A DNA stretch of 64,000 bases from DAOUKH01 sp965261455 (GTDB taxonomy: Bacteria > Chloroflexota > Dehalococcoidia > SHYB01): assembly GCA_965261455.1 (NCBI GenBank), contig OZ253453.1, positions 558,001 through 622,000 of the forward strand, in the 5' to 3' direction. Positions 44,484 through 54,348 of this stretch are shown one piece after another (position 1 is the stretch's first letter; every line of letters begins with the position of its first letter). The position numbers and the translations under genes are program-made. The notes below the pieces were generated by a model, which did no database searches, was not told the origin of the DNA, and saw nothing but the letters and a program-made list of their open reading frames with translations.

Positions 44484-46151
44484 ATGGGACAAGTTACTGC
44501 GGGTCAGCTCCTGGCCCAAGCCCTTGCGGCCGAAGGCGTGGACACGTTCTTTCACCTCCAAGAGCGGGAACGTCTCGTTTATGATTTGACCACGGCCGGG
44601 CTGAGAGCGGTCCTGGTTCGCAACGAGCTGGCCGGGGGGATGATGGCGCACGCCTACAGCCGAGTGGCTGGCAAGCCGGGCGTAGTTCTCACGGCTCCCG
44701 GCCCCGGCACCGCGAACCTTGTCCCGGCCATGGCCAACGCCCTTGCGGACGCTTGCCCCGTCATCGCCTTAGGAGCGTCGGCTCATCTGCTGGACCGTCA
44801 CACGGGTACTTTTCAAGAAATGGACCAGGTGAGATTGATGGAGCCAGCCACGAAATGGGCTGCCCAACTCACCCATCCCCACAGGATTGCCGAGTACGTC
44901 AGCTCGGCGTTCCGCCATGCGCTTGCCGCTCCCCAAGGGCCGGTGTATCTCGACTTGCCCGCAGACGTCGTGGAACAGGGGCCGCCGATAGACGAAGAGC
45001 AGGCGAAGCGGCCCACCAAATACCGGACACAGGCGCGGCCGCATGCAGATCCTGCTCTCGTCGAGCAGGCGATCGAGCTGTTGGCCCAGGCCCAGAAGCC
45101 CCTCGTTGTCGCGGGCAGCGGCGTGCTGTGGTCGGGCGCCAGCAGCGAGCTGCAGGGTTTCGTCGACCTCACGGGGACCCCCTTTTTCACGACGCCTCAA
45201 GCTCGCGGGGTCATTCCTGAAGACCATCCTCTCTTCTTTGGCGGGGCTCGGTCGATGGCGTTTCGAGAGGCGGATGTGGTGCTGGTGGTGGGCACACGAG
45301 CCAATATCATCTCGACCTTCTTCTTGCCGCCCCGGTGGAATCCGGACGTGAAGATCATCGCGGTGAATCTGGACCCGACGGAGATCGGCAAAAACGCCCC
45401 GGTGGAGGTCGGCCTGTACGGCGACGCTCAGGCGGTGTTGCGCCAGCTCACCGATGCAGCCAGGGGCCGATTCGAGCCGCGCCGGTCCGAATGGGTCAGT
45501 GCCCTCGCCAAACGCGACGCCAGCCGATCGGAGCGCGAGGCACAGCACCTCAACTCCGACCAGACGCCGATCCACCCGCTCCGACTGTGCCGCGAAGTTG
45601 GAGCTTTCATGGACCGCGACGCCATACTCGCCCTGGATGGGAATGAGACTCTGGTCTATGGCAATCAATCGATCCTGACTTTCGTGCCAGGGCACCGGCT
45701 CACTCCAGGGCCTCATGGGACCATGGGTGTGGGCGTGCCTTTCGGGATCGGGGCCCAGCTCGCCAAGCCTGACAAGCAGGTCGTGGTCCTCACTGGAGAT
45801 GGGGCGTTCGGCTGGTATGGCATCGAGGTCGATACGGCAGTCCGCTACCAGCTTCCGGTGCTGTTCGTGATTTGCAACAATGGAGGGTATGCGGCCGCTT
45901 TCGAAGGGATCGATAACCCGCAGCGAGAGCTGGGCTTCACTCGGTACGACCGGATGATGGAAGCCCTGGGAGGCCACGGCGAGTTCGTCGAGCGCCCGGA
46001 GGCCATCCGGCCTGCCCTCGAACGGGCCTACGCCTCCGGCAGACCAGCAGCGGTAAACGTCATCACGGACCCCTACGCCAGCGCCAGCACCGCGGCGTTC
46101 TTCACCAGGCCTGATCGCCAGGGCGTCGGTGACGTCGGGTGGTATCTATAG
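44484..46151 (+). CDS. Thiamine-diphosphate enzyme, acetolactate synthase-like
   Basis: A 555-residue ThDP-dependent enzyme. The cofactor-activating Glu lies in LVRNELAGGMMAHAYSRVAG, the central domain contains VVAGSGVLWSGASSELQGFV, and the ThDP/Mg motif is LTGDGAFGWYGIEVDTAVRY with VICNN. Family members include acetolactate synthase, oxalyl-CoA decarboxylase, glyoxylate carboligase and benzoylformate decarboxylase. Close to CaiB-type CoA-transferases an oxalyl-CoA or 2-oxoacyl decarboxylase role is attractive but not shown. ATG 44484; the preceding sequence contains GAGGGGAAGTGTA twice, giving two purine-rich ribosome-site candidates. Confidence 0.88.
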   Translation: MGQVTAGQLLAQALAAEGVDTFFHLQERERLVYDLTTAGLRAVLVRNELAGGMMAHAYSRVAGKPGVVLTAPGPGTANLVPAMANALADACPVIALGASAHLLDRHTGTFQEMDQVRLMEPATKWAAQLTHPHRIAEYVSSAFRHALAAPQGPVYLDLPADVVEQGPPIDEEQAKRPTKYRTQARPHADPALVEQAIELLAQAQKPLVVAGSGVLWSGASSELQGFVDLTGTPFFTTPQARGVIPEDHPLFFGGARSMAFREADVVLVVGTRANIISTFFLPPRWNPDVKIIAVNLDPTEIGKNAPVEVGLYGDAQAVLRQLTDAARGRFEPRRSEWVSALAKRDASRSEREAQHLNSDQTPIHPLRLCREVGAFMDRDAILALDGNETLVYGNQSILTFVPGHRLTPGPHGTMGVGVPFGIGAQLAKPDKQVVVLTGDGAFGWYGIEVDTAVRYQLPVLFVICNNGGYAAAFEGIDNPQRELGFTRYDRMMEALGGHGEFVERPEAIRPALERAYASGRPAAVNVITDPYASASTAAFFTRPDRQGVGDVGWYL

Positions 46152-46254
46152 AGATGCTGGCCGACCATGTCGCCCCACCGGCGGCGCCCTCTGCTGGCCC
46201 TGGCAAGCGGCACGCAGGGACGAATACCCTTGGGTCCTCGGAGGAGGTAACCTG

Positions 46255-47484
46255 ATGCCAGCAGTGCTGGAAGGCATTCGAGTTCTCGATTTGTCGCGTA
46301 TCGGCGCCGGGCCGCTCAGCGCTCAGATGCTGGGCGACCTGGGCGCGGACGTCATCAAGGTGGAGGACGTAGAAGGCGGTATGCTGGATCGCCGCGTGAC
46401 CTACCCCTGGTTGAACGACGAAGCCCTGCTCGTCCTGCAAATGAACCGCAATAAGCGCAGCATCGCCGTCGACATCAGCAGCCCTGAAGGCAAGGACATC
46501 ATCTACAAGCTTGCACGACAATCGGATGTCGTGGTCACTAACTTCCGGCCCTCGGTGAAAAAACGCCTGAAGGTCGCCTACGAAGACCTTCGCCGCTTGA
46601 ACGAGAAGATCATCTACGTCTCCGTCTCCGGCTTCGGCGAGACCGGGCCGTACTGTGAAAAAAAGGGACAGGACCTTCTCGCCCAGGCCATGAGCGGGGC
46701 CATGTGGATGAACAGCTTTGCCGATAATCCGCCCATCCCCATCGGGACCCTCATCGCCGACCTGGACACGGCGAAGCTGTCGGCCTATGGAGTCCTCGCC
46801 GCCCTCATCGCACGAGACCGTTTCGGCGTGGGGCAAGAAGTGCAGGTCTCCTTGCTCGACACTATGATCGATCTGCAGATGCACGATGCCTTCTATCAGG
46901 TCAATGGAGGCGGCATGTATCGCCGCGGCCGTCACGGCAGGGGAAACAGTTTCGGCTCGGGAGTCCCGTACGGGGCGTACGAGACCAGCGACGGCAAATG
47001 GATCGCCATATCCGCCGGACTAGCCGAGGTCTGCTACGCTCTGGGGATCGAGGACCTGTCCCAGGACCCCCGCTACGACACGTGGGAGAAGCAGCGAGAG
47101 CACCAGGATGAGCTCTGGCGGTTCGTTGAGCGGGCGATGGCCGAGTACACGGCGGAGCAGGCGCTGGGTTTATTCGAGGCCGCCGATATCTGGGCGGCGC
47201 CGGTCTACGACTACGAGGAAGCTTTCCTTGACCCCCAGGTGCTCCACAATAAGATGCTGATCGAAGTGGAAAACCCCCGAGGTGGGACGTTTAAGACCAC
47301 GGGGATGCCGGTGAAGTTGTCGCACACGCCCGCCGGACCGCGCAGGCGCCCACCCCGCTATGCCGAGCACACGGCGGAAGTGCTCAAGTCGTTGGGCTAC
47401 TCGCCGAGTGCAATCAAGAGGCTGGCCGAGAAGAGAGCCGAGAAGAGCGTGGTCGTCTTGGGCGAGTTGCCGGCGGACTCATAG
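46255..47484 (+). CDS. CaiB/BaiF-type CoA-transferase (locus G)
   Basis: A 409-residue intact family III CoA-transferase: GIRVLDLSRIGAGPLSAQML, GDLGADVIKVEDVEGG, NRNKRSIAVDISSPEGKDII, VSGFGETGPYCEKKGQDLLA, catalytic Asp in IADLDTAKLSAYGVLAAL and VGQEVQVSLLDTMIDLQ. A GGAGG lies nine bases before the ATG at 46255; the open frame from 46129 overlaps the previous gene and is not used. It follows the ThDP enzyme by about 100 bases on the same strand and may act with it. Confidence 0.93.
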   Translation: MPAVLEGIRVLDLSRIGAGPLSAQMLGDLGADVIKVEDVEGGMLDRRVTYPWLNDEALLVLQMNRNKRSIAVDISSPEGKDIIYKLARQSDVVVTNFRPSVKKRLKVAYEDLRRLNEKIIYVSVSGFGETGPYCEKKGQDLLAQAMSGAMWMNSFADNPPIPIGTLIADLDTAKLSAYGVLAALIARDRFGVGQEVQVSLLDTMIDLQMHDAFYQVNGGGMYRRGRHGRGNSFGSGVPYGAYETSDGKWIAISAGLAEVCYALGIEDLSQDPRYDTWEKQREHQDELWRFVERAMAEYTAEQALGLFEAADIWAAPVYDYEEAFLDPQVLHNKMLIEVENPRGGTFKTTGMPVKLSHTPAGPRRRPPRYAEHTAEVLKSLGYSPSAIKRLAEKRAEKSVVVLGELPADS

Positions 47485-47652
47485 CGGGACAATCGTGAGC
47501 TTTATCTGCCAAACCCCCTCATGATCCGCCCAAGGCCCGGTTGACATCTTATGCACCGTGGTCTACGGCAGCGGGACTTTAAAAACCACGTGCCGCAAGA
47601 AGCAGGGACCTTGCACCGATGACGTTCCTGTAGCCGCGTGAGGTGGCAAGAC

Positions 47653-47787
47653 GTGCGAAAGACAACCAGGATTCTGAAGCTGAGGAAACCGTTGCTGCAT
47701 CTCCCCGTTCTCGGAGTGGTCCTAGCGCTGATCGTCGCGGCTTGTGGAGGCGGCGAGGCGACGCCCACGCCCACCACACAGCTGTAG
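47653..47787 (+). pseudogene. Lipoprotein signal peptide stub
   Basis: GTG 47653 opens a 44-residue frame with a basic start, a hydrophobic core (LGVVLALIVAAC), a lipobox and the first residues of a Thr/Pro linker (GGGEATPTPTTQ), then TAG. It looks exactly like the first codons of a solute-binding lipoprotein such as that at 40544-42268, with the mature protein deleted. The next SDR begins 13 bases later. Confidence 0.55.
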
Positions 47788-47800
47788 GAGTTGATTCACG

Positions 47801-48679
47801 ATGCAAGCATTCGAGGGCAAGGTCGCCGTCATCACCGGCGCCGCTGAAGGGATCGGCAGGGCTCTGGCGGAGCGCAGCGGGGCAGAGGGCATGAAGTTCG
47901 TCCTGGCGGAGTCCGGGGAGAGGCTCTGGCTCGCGCTGAAGCCGAACTCAAAGCAACGGGCGTGACTTGCCCTCGCCGTGACGACTGACGTCTCCCGCGC
48001 CGAGGAGGTCGAGGCGCTGGCGGAGAAGACACTCAGCGCCTTCGGGGGTGTCCACTTGCTCTGCAACAACGCCGGCGCGGGCACGATGAAGCTGGTCTGG
48101 GAGTGCACGCTTCGCGATTGGGAGTGGGTGATGGGCGTGAACTTCTGGGGCGTGGGTCATGGCATCCGCGTCTTCGCCCCGATCATGCTCGAACAGGACG
48201 AGGAAAGCCACATCGTCAGCACGTCGTCGGCGACGGCGCTCCTCCCTTCCCCGAGAACGGGTGTCTACAACGGCGCCAAGGCCGCCATCATGGCGCTATC
48301 GGAGACCCTCTACCTGGAGCTCAAGGAGCGGAACGCCAAGGTGGGCGTCTCGGTCCTGTGCCCCGGCCTTGTCCGGACTGGCCTGGCGCCGGACAGGCAC
48401 CGTCCCTCCGCCCTCATGAACGAGAACGAACGGCCCAGGACGGCCGAGGAAGAGCAGTGGGCCCGTGGCCTCCGGGCCGTGATGAATCAAGGGATGCCCC
48501 CTGAGCAGGTCGCCGACATCGTGTTCCAGGGTGTCAGGGACAACCGGTTCCTTATCTTCACGCACCCGGAGAACAAAGCGGCGGTGCGGGCGCGCATGGA
48601 GAACCTCCTTAACGACCGCAATCCGGAGAACGGTACCCAAGGGGTCGGGGTCTTTGTACAGTCTGTGTCCGGGACTTAG
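47801..48679 (+). pseudogene. SDR-family oxidoreductase with frameshifts near the N-terminus
   Basis: ATG 47801 reads MQAFEGKVAVITGAAEGIGR and ALAERSGAEGMKFVLAES; between about 47925 and 47970 the sense passes through a second frame (AEAELKATGVTC) into a third (LAVTTDVSRAEEVEALAEKT), which then runs intact: HLLCNNAGAGTMKL, YNGAKAAIMALSETLYLELK and SVLCPGLVRTGLAPDRHRPS. At least two small indels are needed to restore about 290 residues. The C-terminus (EQVADIVFQGVRDNRFLIFT) is typical of SDRs that cap the substrate site with a long loop. Confidence 0.78.
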
Positions 48680-48766
48680 AAGCCAGTCGTTCGGGAACGC
48701 TATGCCCTATTTAAGAGCGCCTCACAAAACCCCAAGTTATCCCGAAATCCCCTCGCCCTTCGAGGG

Positions 48767-50050
48767 TGTATAGACCGGGGACATCATTAACGGGTGTTCG
48801 GAGACATGGTTTACACCTGCTGCAGGCAAACGAAGCGGCAGGAGGTGGACCATTCCTTGGCAGGAGGCATCCATGGTGTCCTTGAGGTATGAGTTCGTCA
48901 GACTCGCTGAGCGGGAGGGAGCGAACATTCGGGAGCTGTGTCGGCGCTTCACGATCTCGCCGCCCACCGCGTACAAGTGGCTCAGCCGCTACGCACAGGA
49001 GGGAGCGGCTGGCCTCGCCGATAGGTCGCGCCGCCCACGCGGCTCACCCCGCCGGACCGCGGCGGCACTCGAGCAGGCCGTCCTCGGGATCCGCGAGGAG
49101 CATCCCGCTTGGGGAGGCCGCACCATACGCAAGGTCCTGCTCGATAGGGACGGCGGCCCGGTGCCCAGCCCGAGCACCATCACGGCGATCCTGCGCCGGC
49201 ACGACCGCATCGCCATTGCCGAACGTGCCCAGCGCGACTGGCAACGGTTCGAGCATCCTCGCCCCAATGACCTCTGGCAGATGGACTTCAAGGGCCACTT
49301 CCCCACCGGCGTTGGCCGGTGCCATCCCTTGACTATCGTCGACGACCACTCGCGCTTCGCCATTGGCCTTCAGGCATGCGCCGACGAGCGCACCGGGACG
49401 GTGCAGGAACGGCTGCGCGCCATCTTCCGTGTCTATGGCCTGCCCGAACGCCTGCTCATGGACAACGGCTCCCCTTGGGGCAGCGATGCCGCCCACCCGC
49501 GCACCCCCCTCACCGTCTGGCTCCTGCGCCTCGGCATCCGGGTGAACCACGGGCGCCCGTACCATCCGCAGACCCAAGGCAAGGGGGAGCGCTTCCACCG
49601 GACGCTGAAGGCCGAGGTGCTGCAAGGCAGGCACTTCGCCGACCTCCCCGCCTGCCAGGAAGCCTTCGACCGCTGGCGCACTGTCTACAACATGGAGCGC
49701 CCGCACCAGGCGTTGGAGCTGGCGGTGCCCATCAGCCGCTACGCACCGAGCCCGCGCCGCTTCCCGGAGACGCTGTCGCCGATCGCGTACGGGGACGCAG
49801 ACCTGGTACGGAAGGTGGGAGCTGAGGGGTGGGTGAGCTTCAAGGGCCGGACGTTCAAGGTGGGCAGAGCACTGCGCGGCTACCCGGTGGCGCTCCGGCC
49901 GGCGGCCTCGGACGGCGTCTGGGGCGTGTGGTTCATGACGCACCCTATCGCAGAGGTGGACCTGCGCAGCCCGGAACCGCTCGTCAGGAGACACCCCCAT
50001 GTGTAAACCATGTCCCCGAACACCTGTAAACCTTCTCTCCGGTCTTTACA
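48767..50050 (+). mobile_element. IS481-family insertion sequence, complete
   Basis: About 1,284 bases. The inverted ends share TGTAWAGACCGG at the outer edge (48767 and, reversed, 50050) and, more strongly, a 24-base inner repeat with one mismatch: 48793-48816 (GGTGTTCGGAGACATGGTTT and ACAC) against 50001-50024. The ends are TG...CA as in IS481. One transposase gene fills the element. Target duplications are ambiguous because both flanks are G-rich. Confidence 0.85.
48873..50006 (+). CDS. IS481-family transposase
   Basis: A 377-residue DDE transposase. N-terminal helix-turn-helix (IRELCRRFTISPPTAYKWLS), then the rve core with the catalytic residues in WQMDFKGHFP, LTIVDDHSRF, LLMDNGSPWG and GKGERFHRTLKAEV, and RPHQALELAVPISRY. 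The frame is uninterrupted and a GGAGG precedes the ATG at 48873, so the element may be active. The stop codon overlaps the right inverted repeat. Confidence 0.92.
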   Translation: MVSLRYEFVRLAEREGANIRELCRRFTISPPTAYKWLSRYAQEGAAGLADRSRRPRGSPRRTAAALEQAVLGIREEHPAWGGRTIRKVLLDRDGGPVPSPSTITAILRRHDRIAIAERAQRDWQRFEHPRPNDLWQMDFKGHFPTGVGRCHPLTIVDDHSRFAIGLQACADERTGTVQERLRAIFRVYGLPERLLMDNGSPWGSDAAHPRTPLTVWLLRLGIRVNHGRPYHPQTQGKGERFHRTLKAEVLQGRHFADLPACQEAFDRWRTVYNMERPHQALELAVPISRYAPSPRRFPETLSPIAYGDADLVRKVGAEGWVSFKGRTFKVGRALRGYPVALRPAASDGVWGVWFMTHPIAEVDLRSPEPLVRRHPHV

Positions 50051-50145
50051 GGGGGAGAGGGTTAGGGTGAGGGTGAGCCGCCTATTTTCATGGCAATGAC
50101 AGCCGCAGATTTGCTTGATTGTAGGACCGCGTTTTGTCAAACGCT

Positions 50146-50345
50146 GGCTTTGTTGAAACCATGGTAGCACCTGTCCTCTTCCGATCCGCCCTCCCTCGGA
50201 GTGTGATTCAGGGGGACACCCCCCTGGCCCCCGCTAAAGGGGGCTTCCCCCTCTGGCAGGGGGTTTGGGGGATGTGCCCCCAAACACATCTTGAGGGCGG
50301 GCGAGGTGGGAAAAGGGCGTCTGCCCCGAGGCTTCCAACAAAACC
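50146..50345 (-). mobile_element. MITE-like repeat, family 1, copy 2
   Basis: Starts GGCTTTGTTGAAACC at 50146 and ends CCAACAAAACC at 50345, terminal inverted repeats of the same family as 44293-44437, in opposite orientation. It contains AGGGGGCTTCCCCCTCTGG and GGGGGATGTGCCCCC hairpins and TGGGAAAAGGGCG. No ORF. It lies about 95 bases right of the IS481 element. Confidence 0.65.
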
Positions 50346-50506
50346 TTAACCGCTCTAAGCCAACGCCCTTGAGCGCCTACCGACCGTTTGGAACGTAGGC
50401 CACCAGGTCATAGGTCACGGAACACGAGGGCACCGGAAGGCCTGGCGAGGCCTTGAACGCCGAAGCCGGCGGCTCGCGAGCGACGGTCGCCGGAGGACGT
50501 GACGGC

Positions 50507-51906
50507 TCAGGCCGGCACCGCGACGACGTCGATCTCCAGCTGGAGCTCGGGGTAAGGCCCGATCTCATCCGCGCCGATGACCGTGGTCGGCGGGACCTTG
50601 CCGCCGTAGATCACCCGTGCCACGCGCTCCAGGGCCGCCAACTTGGACACGTCCACCAGATACAGGACCTGGTGGACCACCCGCGAAATGTCGGAGCCCG
50701 CTTCCTTCAGGAGCTGCTCGTAGGTCCGATAGATGTGCCATGCCTGGCACATCATCGTTTCGGCTTCGGGGTCATCGAAGTGGCCAAGGCCCATCAACTT
50801 GCCGTGGTCTCGGAGCTGGTCGAAGGTCACGATGGGGAAATTCGCCCGGTCGCGCCCTGAGTAGCCGGTGAGAAAATGAGCGGCCCGGCGGCCTGGGTCA
50901 TGGGTATCGGCCCACTGACGATCTCGGGGTAGGTGCCGCCTACCTTCTTCCAGTCGCCGCTTGGGACGACGGCCACGGCATCCAACACCGCGACGGCTTC
51001 GGGGTCGCCGCTGAGCCGCCCGGACCCCGTGGTGAATCCCGTGATGGTAGGCGCCGTCGCCGGGTCCGAGTGAGCGTGGCTGTACATCGGAATGTAGGCC
51101 CCGACGTCGGTCATCCCCACCGACGTGCAGAGGTTGTATCGCAGCATATGGTCCATGGTGGCGCCCTGGCTCTCCAGCACGCGACGCGAGTGGGCCGTGA
51201 TGAACGCCATCTGCGCTTTGAACGCCTCGACGGAGACGTCGGTGTGATAGTTGCCGGTCTCCACGGCCTGGCGCTCCTCGGCAGGCGCCTCCCCCAGCCG
51301 GGTCGCGACGCGGCCCGTGGCGGGGTTCACGCCATAGAGGCCGGACGTGAACAGCAAGTCGCCCACGCGGATCGCCTGCGGGTAGGGATGGGTGACCGCG
51401 TCCAGGTCGGGCACGCGCACCGGCGACTTCGTGAGGCCGCCTTGCTCAGGAACGACGGCGAGGACCTCGACGACGATCCGATAGTCGCCGTGGTAGCCGT
51501 TGGTGGTCATCCGTGCGATGGTGGTCGCCGGCCTCTCGCCGGGGAAAAACTGGAGCATCACCCTCTCTGCGTTACGGATGTCCTGATAGTCGCGCAGATA
51601 CAGGCGCTGTCGAACGATGTGCTCCAGCGACGACCCCTGAGATTTTAGGATTTCGGACAGGTTCTCGTAGACCCGCCACGTCTGGGCATTGATGGGGCCC
51701 TCCCGGCCGTCTCCGTGGACCCCCCAGGATCTGAGTCCCTCTTGGACGCTGGGGTGCAGGTCGGAGAGCTTCCGCACCGCCCGCCCGGTTTGCATGTCCC
51801 TGGGCGCCTGGGCCGAGAGAAAGAGAAACTGGCCTGCTCGACAGCCAGTCGGCACCACACTCAGGCTCTCCAGTTCTGCCGGATGCCAAAAATCGTGTCG
51901 TTCCAT
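50507..51906 (-). pseudogene. Triple-domain RidA-family protein with one frameshift
   Basis: Domain 1 (from ATG 51906: MERHDFWHPAELESLSVVPT, FLFLSAQAPRDMQTG), domain 2 (AIRVGDLLFTSGLYGVNPAT, MLRYNLCTSVGMTDVGAYIP) and, after VSGPIPMTQAAGPLIF, a third domain. Near 50870 the frame changes: one frame stops at 50827, the other continues TGYSGRDRANFPIVTFDQLR, GSDISRVVHQVLYLVDVSKL and ELQLEIDVVAVPA to 50507. Corrected length is about 466 residues. RidA is normally a one-domain trimer, so a three-domain chain would supply a whole trimer. It follows the cyclase gene by 29 bases. Confidence 0.82.
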
Positions 51907-51935
51907 GGGTTGGGGTACTCCTGAATCCGATCAGA

Positions 51936-52855
51936 TTAGAACATCGCGATGGGGTTCACTATACAGCCCGTGCCCCCGACCACGGGTAGCGGGCAGATCG
52001 TCAGCATGAACTCGTAGCGGCCCTCCTCGGCGCACGCCCGGGACAAGGGCTCCAGCAAGCAGCTGTCCAACAGGCAGAGGCCGTAGTGATAGAGGGCAGC
52101 ATGGGGCAGGATGAGCATATCGTCATAGCCATTGGGCATGAGATCGTGCATGTCCCAACCCATCACGGCAACATCATGGTCGCGGAGGAACGGCAAACAA
52201 GTGGCGTGAAGCCCAGGGCGCGGCGGCCCGATAGGGTACCCCCCGCGGTCGCGGGCGTAGGCATCCCGGCCGCTGTAGACGATGACGGCGTCGCCCGGCC
52301 CGACGGTTACGCCTTCCTCTTTGGCGATATCGTCAAGCTCCCAGCCGTGGACCGGCTTCTCGAACGTGACGAAAGCCTCTCCGCGGTGTTTTGGGACGTC
52401 CAAAAGAACGCCCCTGGTGATGATGCCCTCTTGCCATTCCTCGACGCCCCCGAAGGCGGCCCCCTTGTCCGTAATCATTGCTTTGGGGTCCCAGCCTTCC
52501 CATCCGCCGCCTTCGTCCCACAGGTGCGATGGGGCATCGAGGTGGGTACTCTGCGGGGTATGGTAATCGATGCCGTAAAAATGACGGCTTCTCCGCCCTG
52601 CCCGTGCTTGAACGTGTAGGTCCAATGGATGACCGACCGCGGATTGTCAGGCGTCGGGCTCAATGGCAGCGGCCGGCTCAGGGAAACCGAGCGGCCGGTC
52701 TTCACCAGATGGGCCGCTTCCACGCGCTTCTCCGGGGTGATGAGATTGATCGTCCCTTTGCCCGCCTGGTCGCCCCATCGGCCCCAGTTACTTCGTTTGG
52801 TCAGGAACTCTTTGGCGGTCTTCTCGTCCGGGACAACGGGTTCCAAAACAGCCAT
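51936..52855 (-). pseudogene. Cyclase-family (kynurenine formamidase-like) metal hydrolase, frameshifted
   Basis: ATG 52855 begins MAVLEPVVPDEKTAKEFLTK, WGRWGDQAGKGTINLITPEK; at a run of five T (minus strand, near 52578) one T appears to be missing. The continuation reads YGIDYHTPQSTHLDAPSHLW, GVLLDVPKHRGEAFVTFEKP, GDAVIVYSGRDAY and ends at 51936. STHLDAPSHLW corresponds to the HxGTHxDxPxH metal-binding signature, without the first Gly. Such enzymes open cyclic amides or hydrolyse formamides. The stretch lies between M24 and RidA genes in one operon. Confidence 0.82.
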
Positions 52856-52883
52856 CCGTTTCCAGAAACTTGGGGAGTCGCGA

Positions 52884-53600
52884 TCAGTCTCGGGTCAACA
52901 GCTCCGCGCCGCCCCGTCTGACAAAGAACTGGTCCCCGCACATGGAGCAAGCGCCGATGTCCGCCTTGTAGAGCATCGGGTGCATGACCATATAGGCGTT
53001 TTCCGGGATCGGAGTAACGTCGTCTTCGCTGACGTTGAACCCCTCGCCGATGCTCATTCCCAGGCCATGGCCGAAACGCTGTCCGGCCGGCACCTCGAAG
53101 CCATGTTCGTTCAGTACGCCGGACGCGGCCCTGAACAGGTCCTGCCCGGTTACGCCCGGCCTGACCAGCGGCAACATGGCGTCATGGGCCGCTCGAGTCG
53201 CGTCCAGCATCCGGCGCTTCTGTTCGCTCACGTTCCCCACCAGCATGGTACGACAGACCTGGCCGTAGTAGCCATGGTAGCGAGCGCTGACCTCGACCCC
53301 AACGATATCGCCTTCGGTGAAGACCTCGTCGCCGCGGACGTCGCCCCAGAACCACGGCGACTCGCCGGCGCCCATATACAGCACGGCCTGCTCCGCTCCG
53401 GCATGGGCCGCCGCGTGCCGCGCGTTGGCGACCGCATCCGCCTGACGGGCGCCCTGCTTGACGGTGGCCAGGAACGCGTCCATTCCGATCTTGGACAGTT
53501 CGCAGCCTTGCGGATGTAAGGTTCCTCGCTGAAAGCTCTCGAGAGTTGCGTGCTATGCACGAGGCCCGCAGCGTCAACGATCCGGGCCGAAGGCATCCCA
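52884..53600 (-). pseudogene. M24 (creatinase/prolidase-like) protein, N-terminally truncated, frameshifted
   Basis: From about 53600 the frame reads IVDAAGLVHSTQLSRAFSEE and YIRKAA; near 53500 it shifts to ELSKIGMDAFLATVKQGARQ and continues to 52884. The catalytic domain shows VGVEVSARYHGYYGQVCRTM, FGHGLGMSIGE and VMHPMLYKADIG. The first two metal-ligand aspartates of aminopeptidases are Glu and Gln here, as in metal-free creatinase-like members. The N-terminal domain (about 150 residues) is absent; the gene starts head-to-head with a second M24 fragment. It precedes the cyclase by 28 bases. Confidence 0.72.
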
Positions 53601-53634
53601 CGCCGCAGCCCGTCGAGCCAAGTCGACCCTCAAG

Positions 53635-54348
53635 TTGATTCGATCGGTGAAGACCCCCCAGGAGGTCGCGATCCTCCGGAAAGCCAATGAGATTAACCTG
53701 AGAGGGCTCGAGGACGTGCTGATCGCCCTGAAGGAGGGGGCTCTCTTCAACGAGGCTCTGATCCAGCACGATATCCGTGCTGCAAAAGAAGGAGCCATGC
53801 GAAGCGTCGGGAAGAGGGTCAGCGGGATCGGCAGATACGCCTCCCACATTTTCCCGATACCCTACCTGGAAACCTATCAGCCCCAAAAAGGCGATTTGAT
53901 TCGATTCGACTTCGAGATAACGTATGAACGTTACTGGTCCGATCTGGGCAGGACCGCGTGCATAGGCGAGCCGAGCGCGAAGGCCGTTCAGTACTACCAG
54001 GCGATGGTGGCGGGCCGAGAGGCCGCGATGGAGAAGATGCGTCCGGGAAACACGGCGCACGACGTGCAGAAGGCTGCCGTCAAGGCGATTCAGGAGAACG
54101 GCAACCCGAATTTCGTCGTGGGCAATGGCCTCCCCATGTTCCACAATATCGGGCTCGAGCTGTATGAGGTGTGGTCGTGGTATCCCAAAGGCGACTTCGT
54201 GATCGAAGAGGACATGGCCATCAACTTCGAGGCGCCTTACTTCGAGATGGGATTTGGCGGCATGCAGCTCGAGGACACCTACCTCATCAAGCAAGACGGC
54301 GTGGTCGATCTCTCCCCCACCCTTTCCCGCGACATCTTGATCGTCTAG
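53635..54348 (+). pseudogene. M24 metallopeptidase catalytic domain, N-terminally truncated
   Basis: The frame gives MIRSVKTPQEVAILRKANEI (TTG at 53635; the frame is open slightly further up), then the complete metal site: Asp pair in IRFDFEITYERYWSDLGRT, His in LPMFHNIGLELYE, Glu in INFEAPYFEMGF and Glu in QLEDTYLI. All five M24 ligands are thus present, unlike the minus-strand neighbour. The usual N-terminal creatinase domain is missing, so it is probably not functional unless the domain suffices. The stop codon lies in the CTAG target duplication of a MITE. Confidence 0.65.

Noticed and set aside
49044..50000. 318-codon minus-strand frame inside the IS481 element
   Set aside because: Antisense shadow of an intact transposase.
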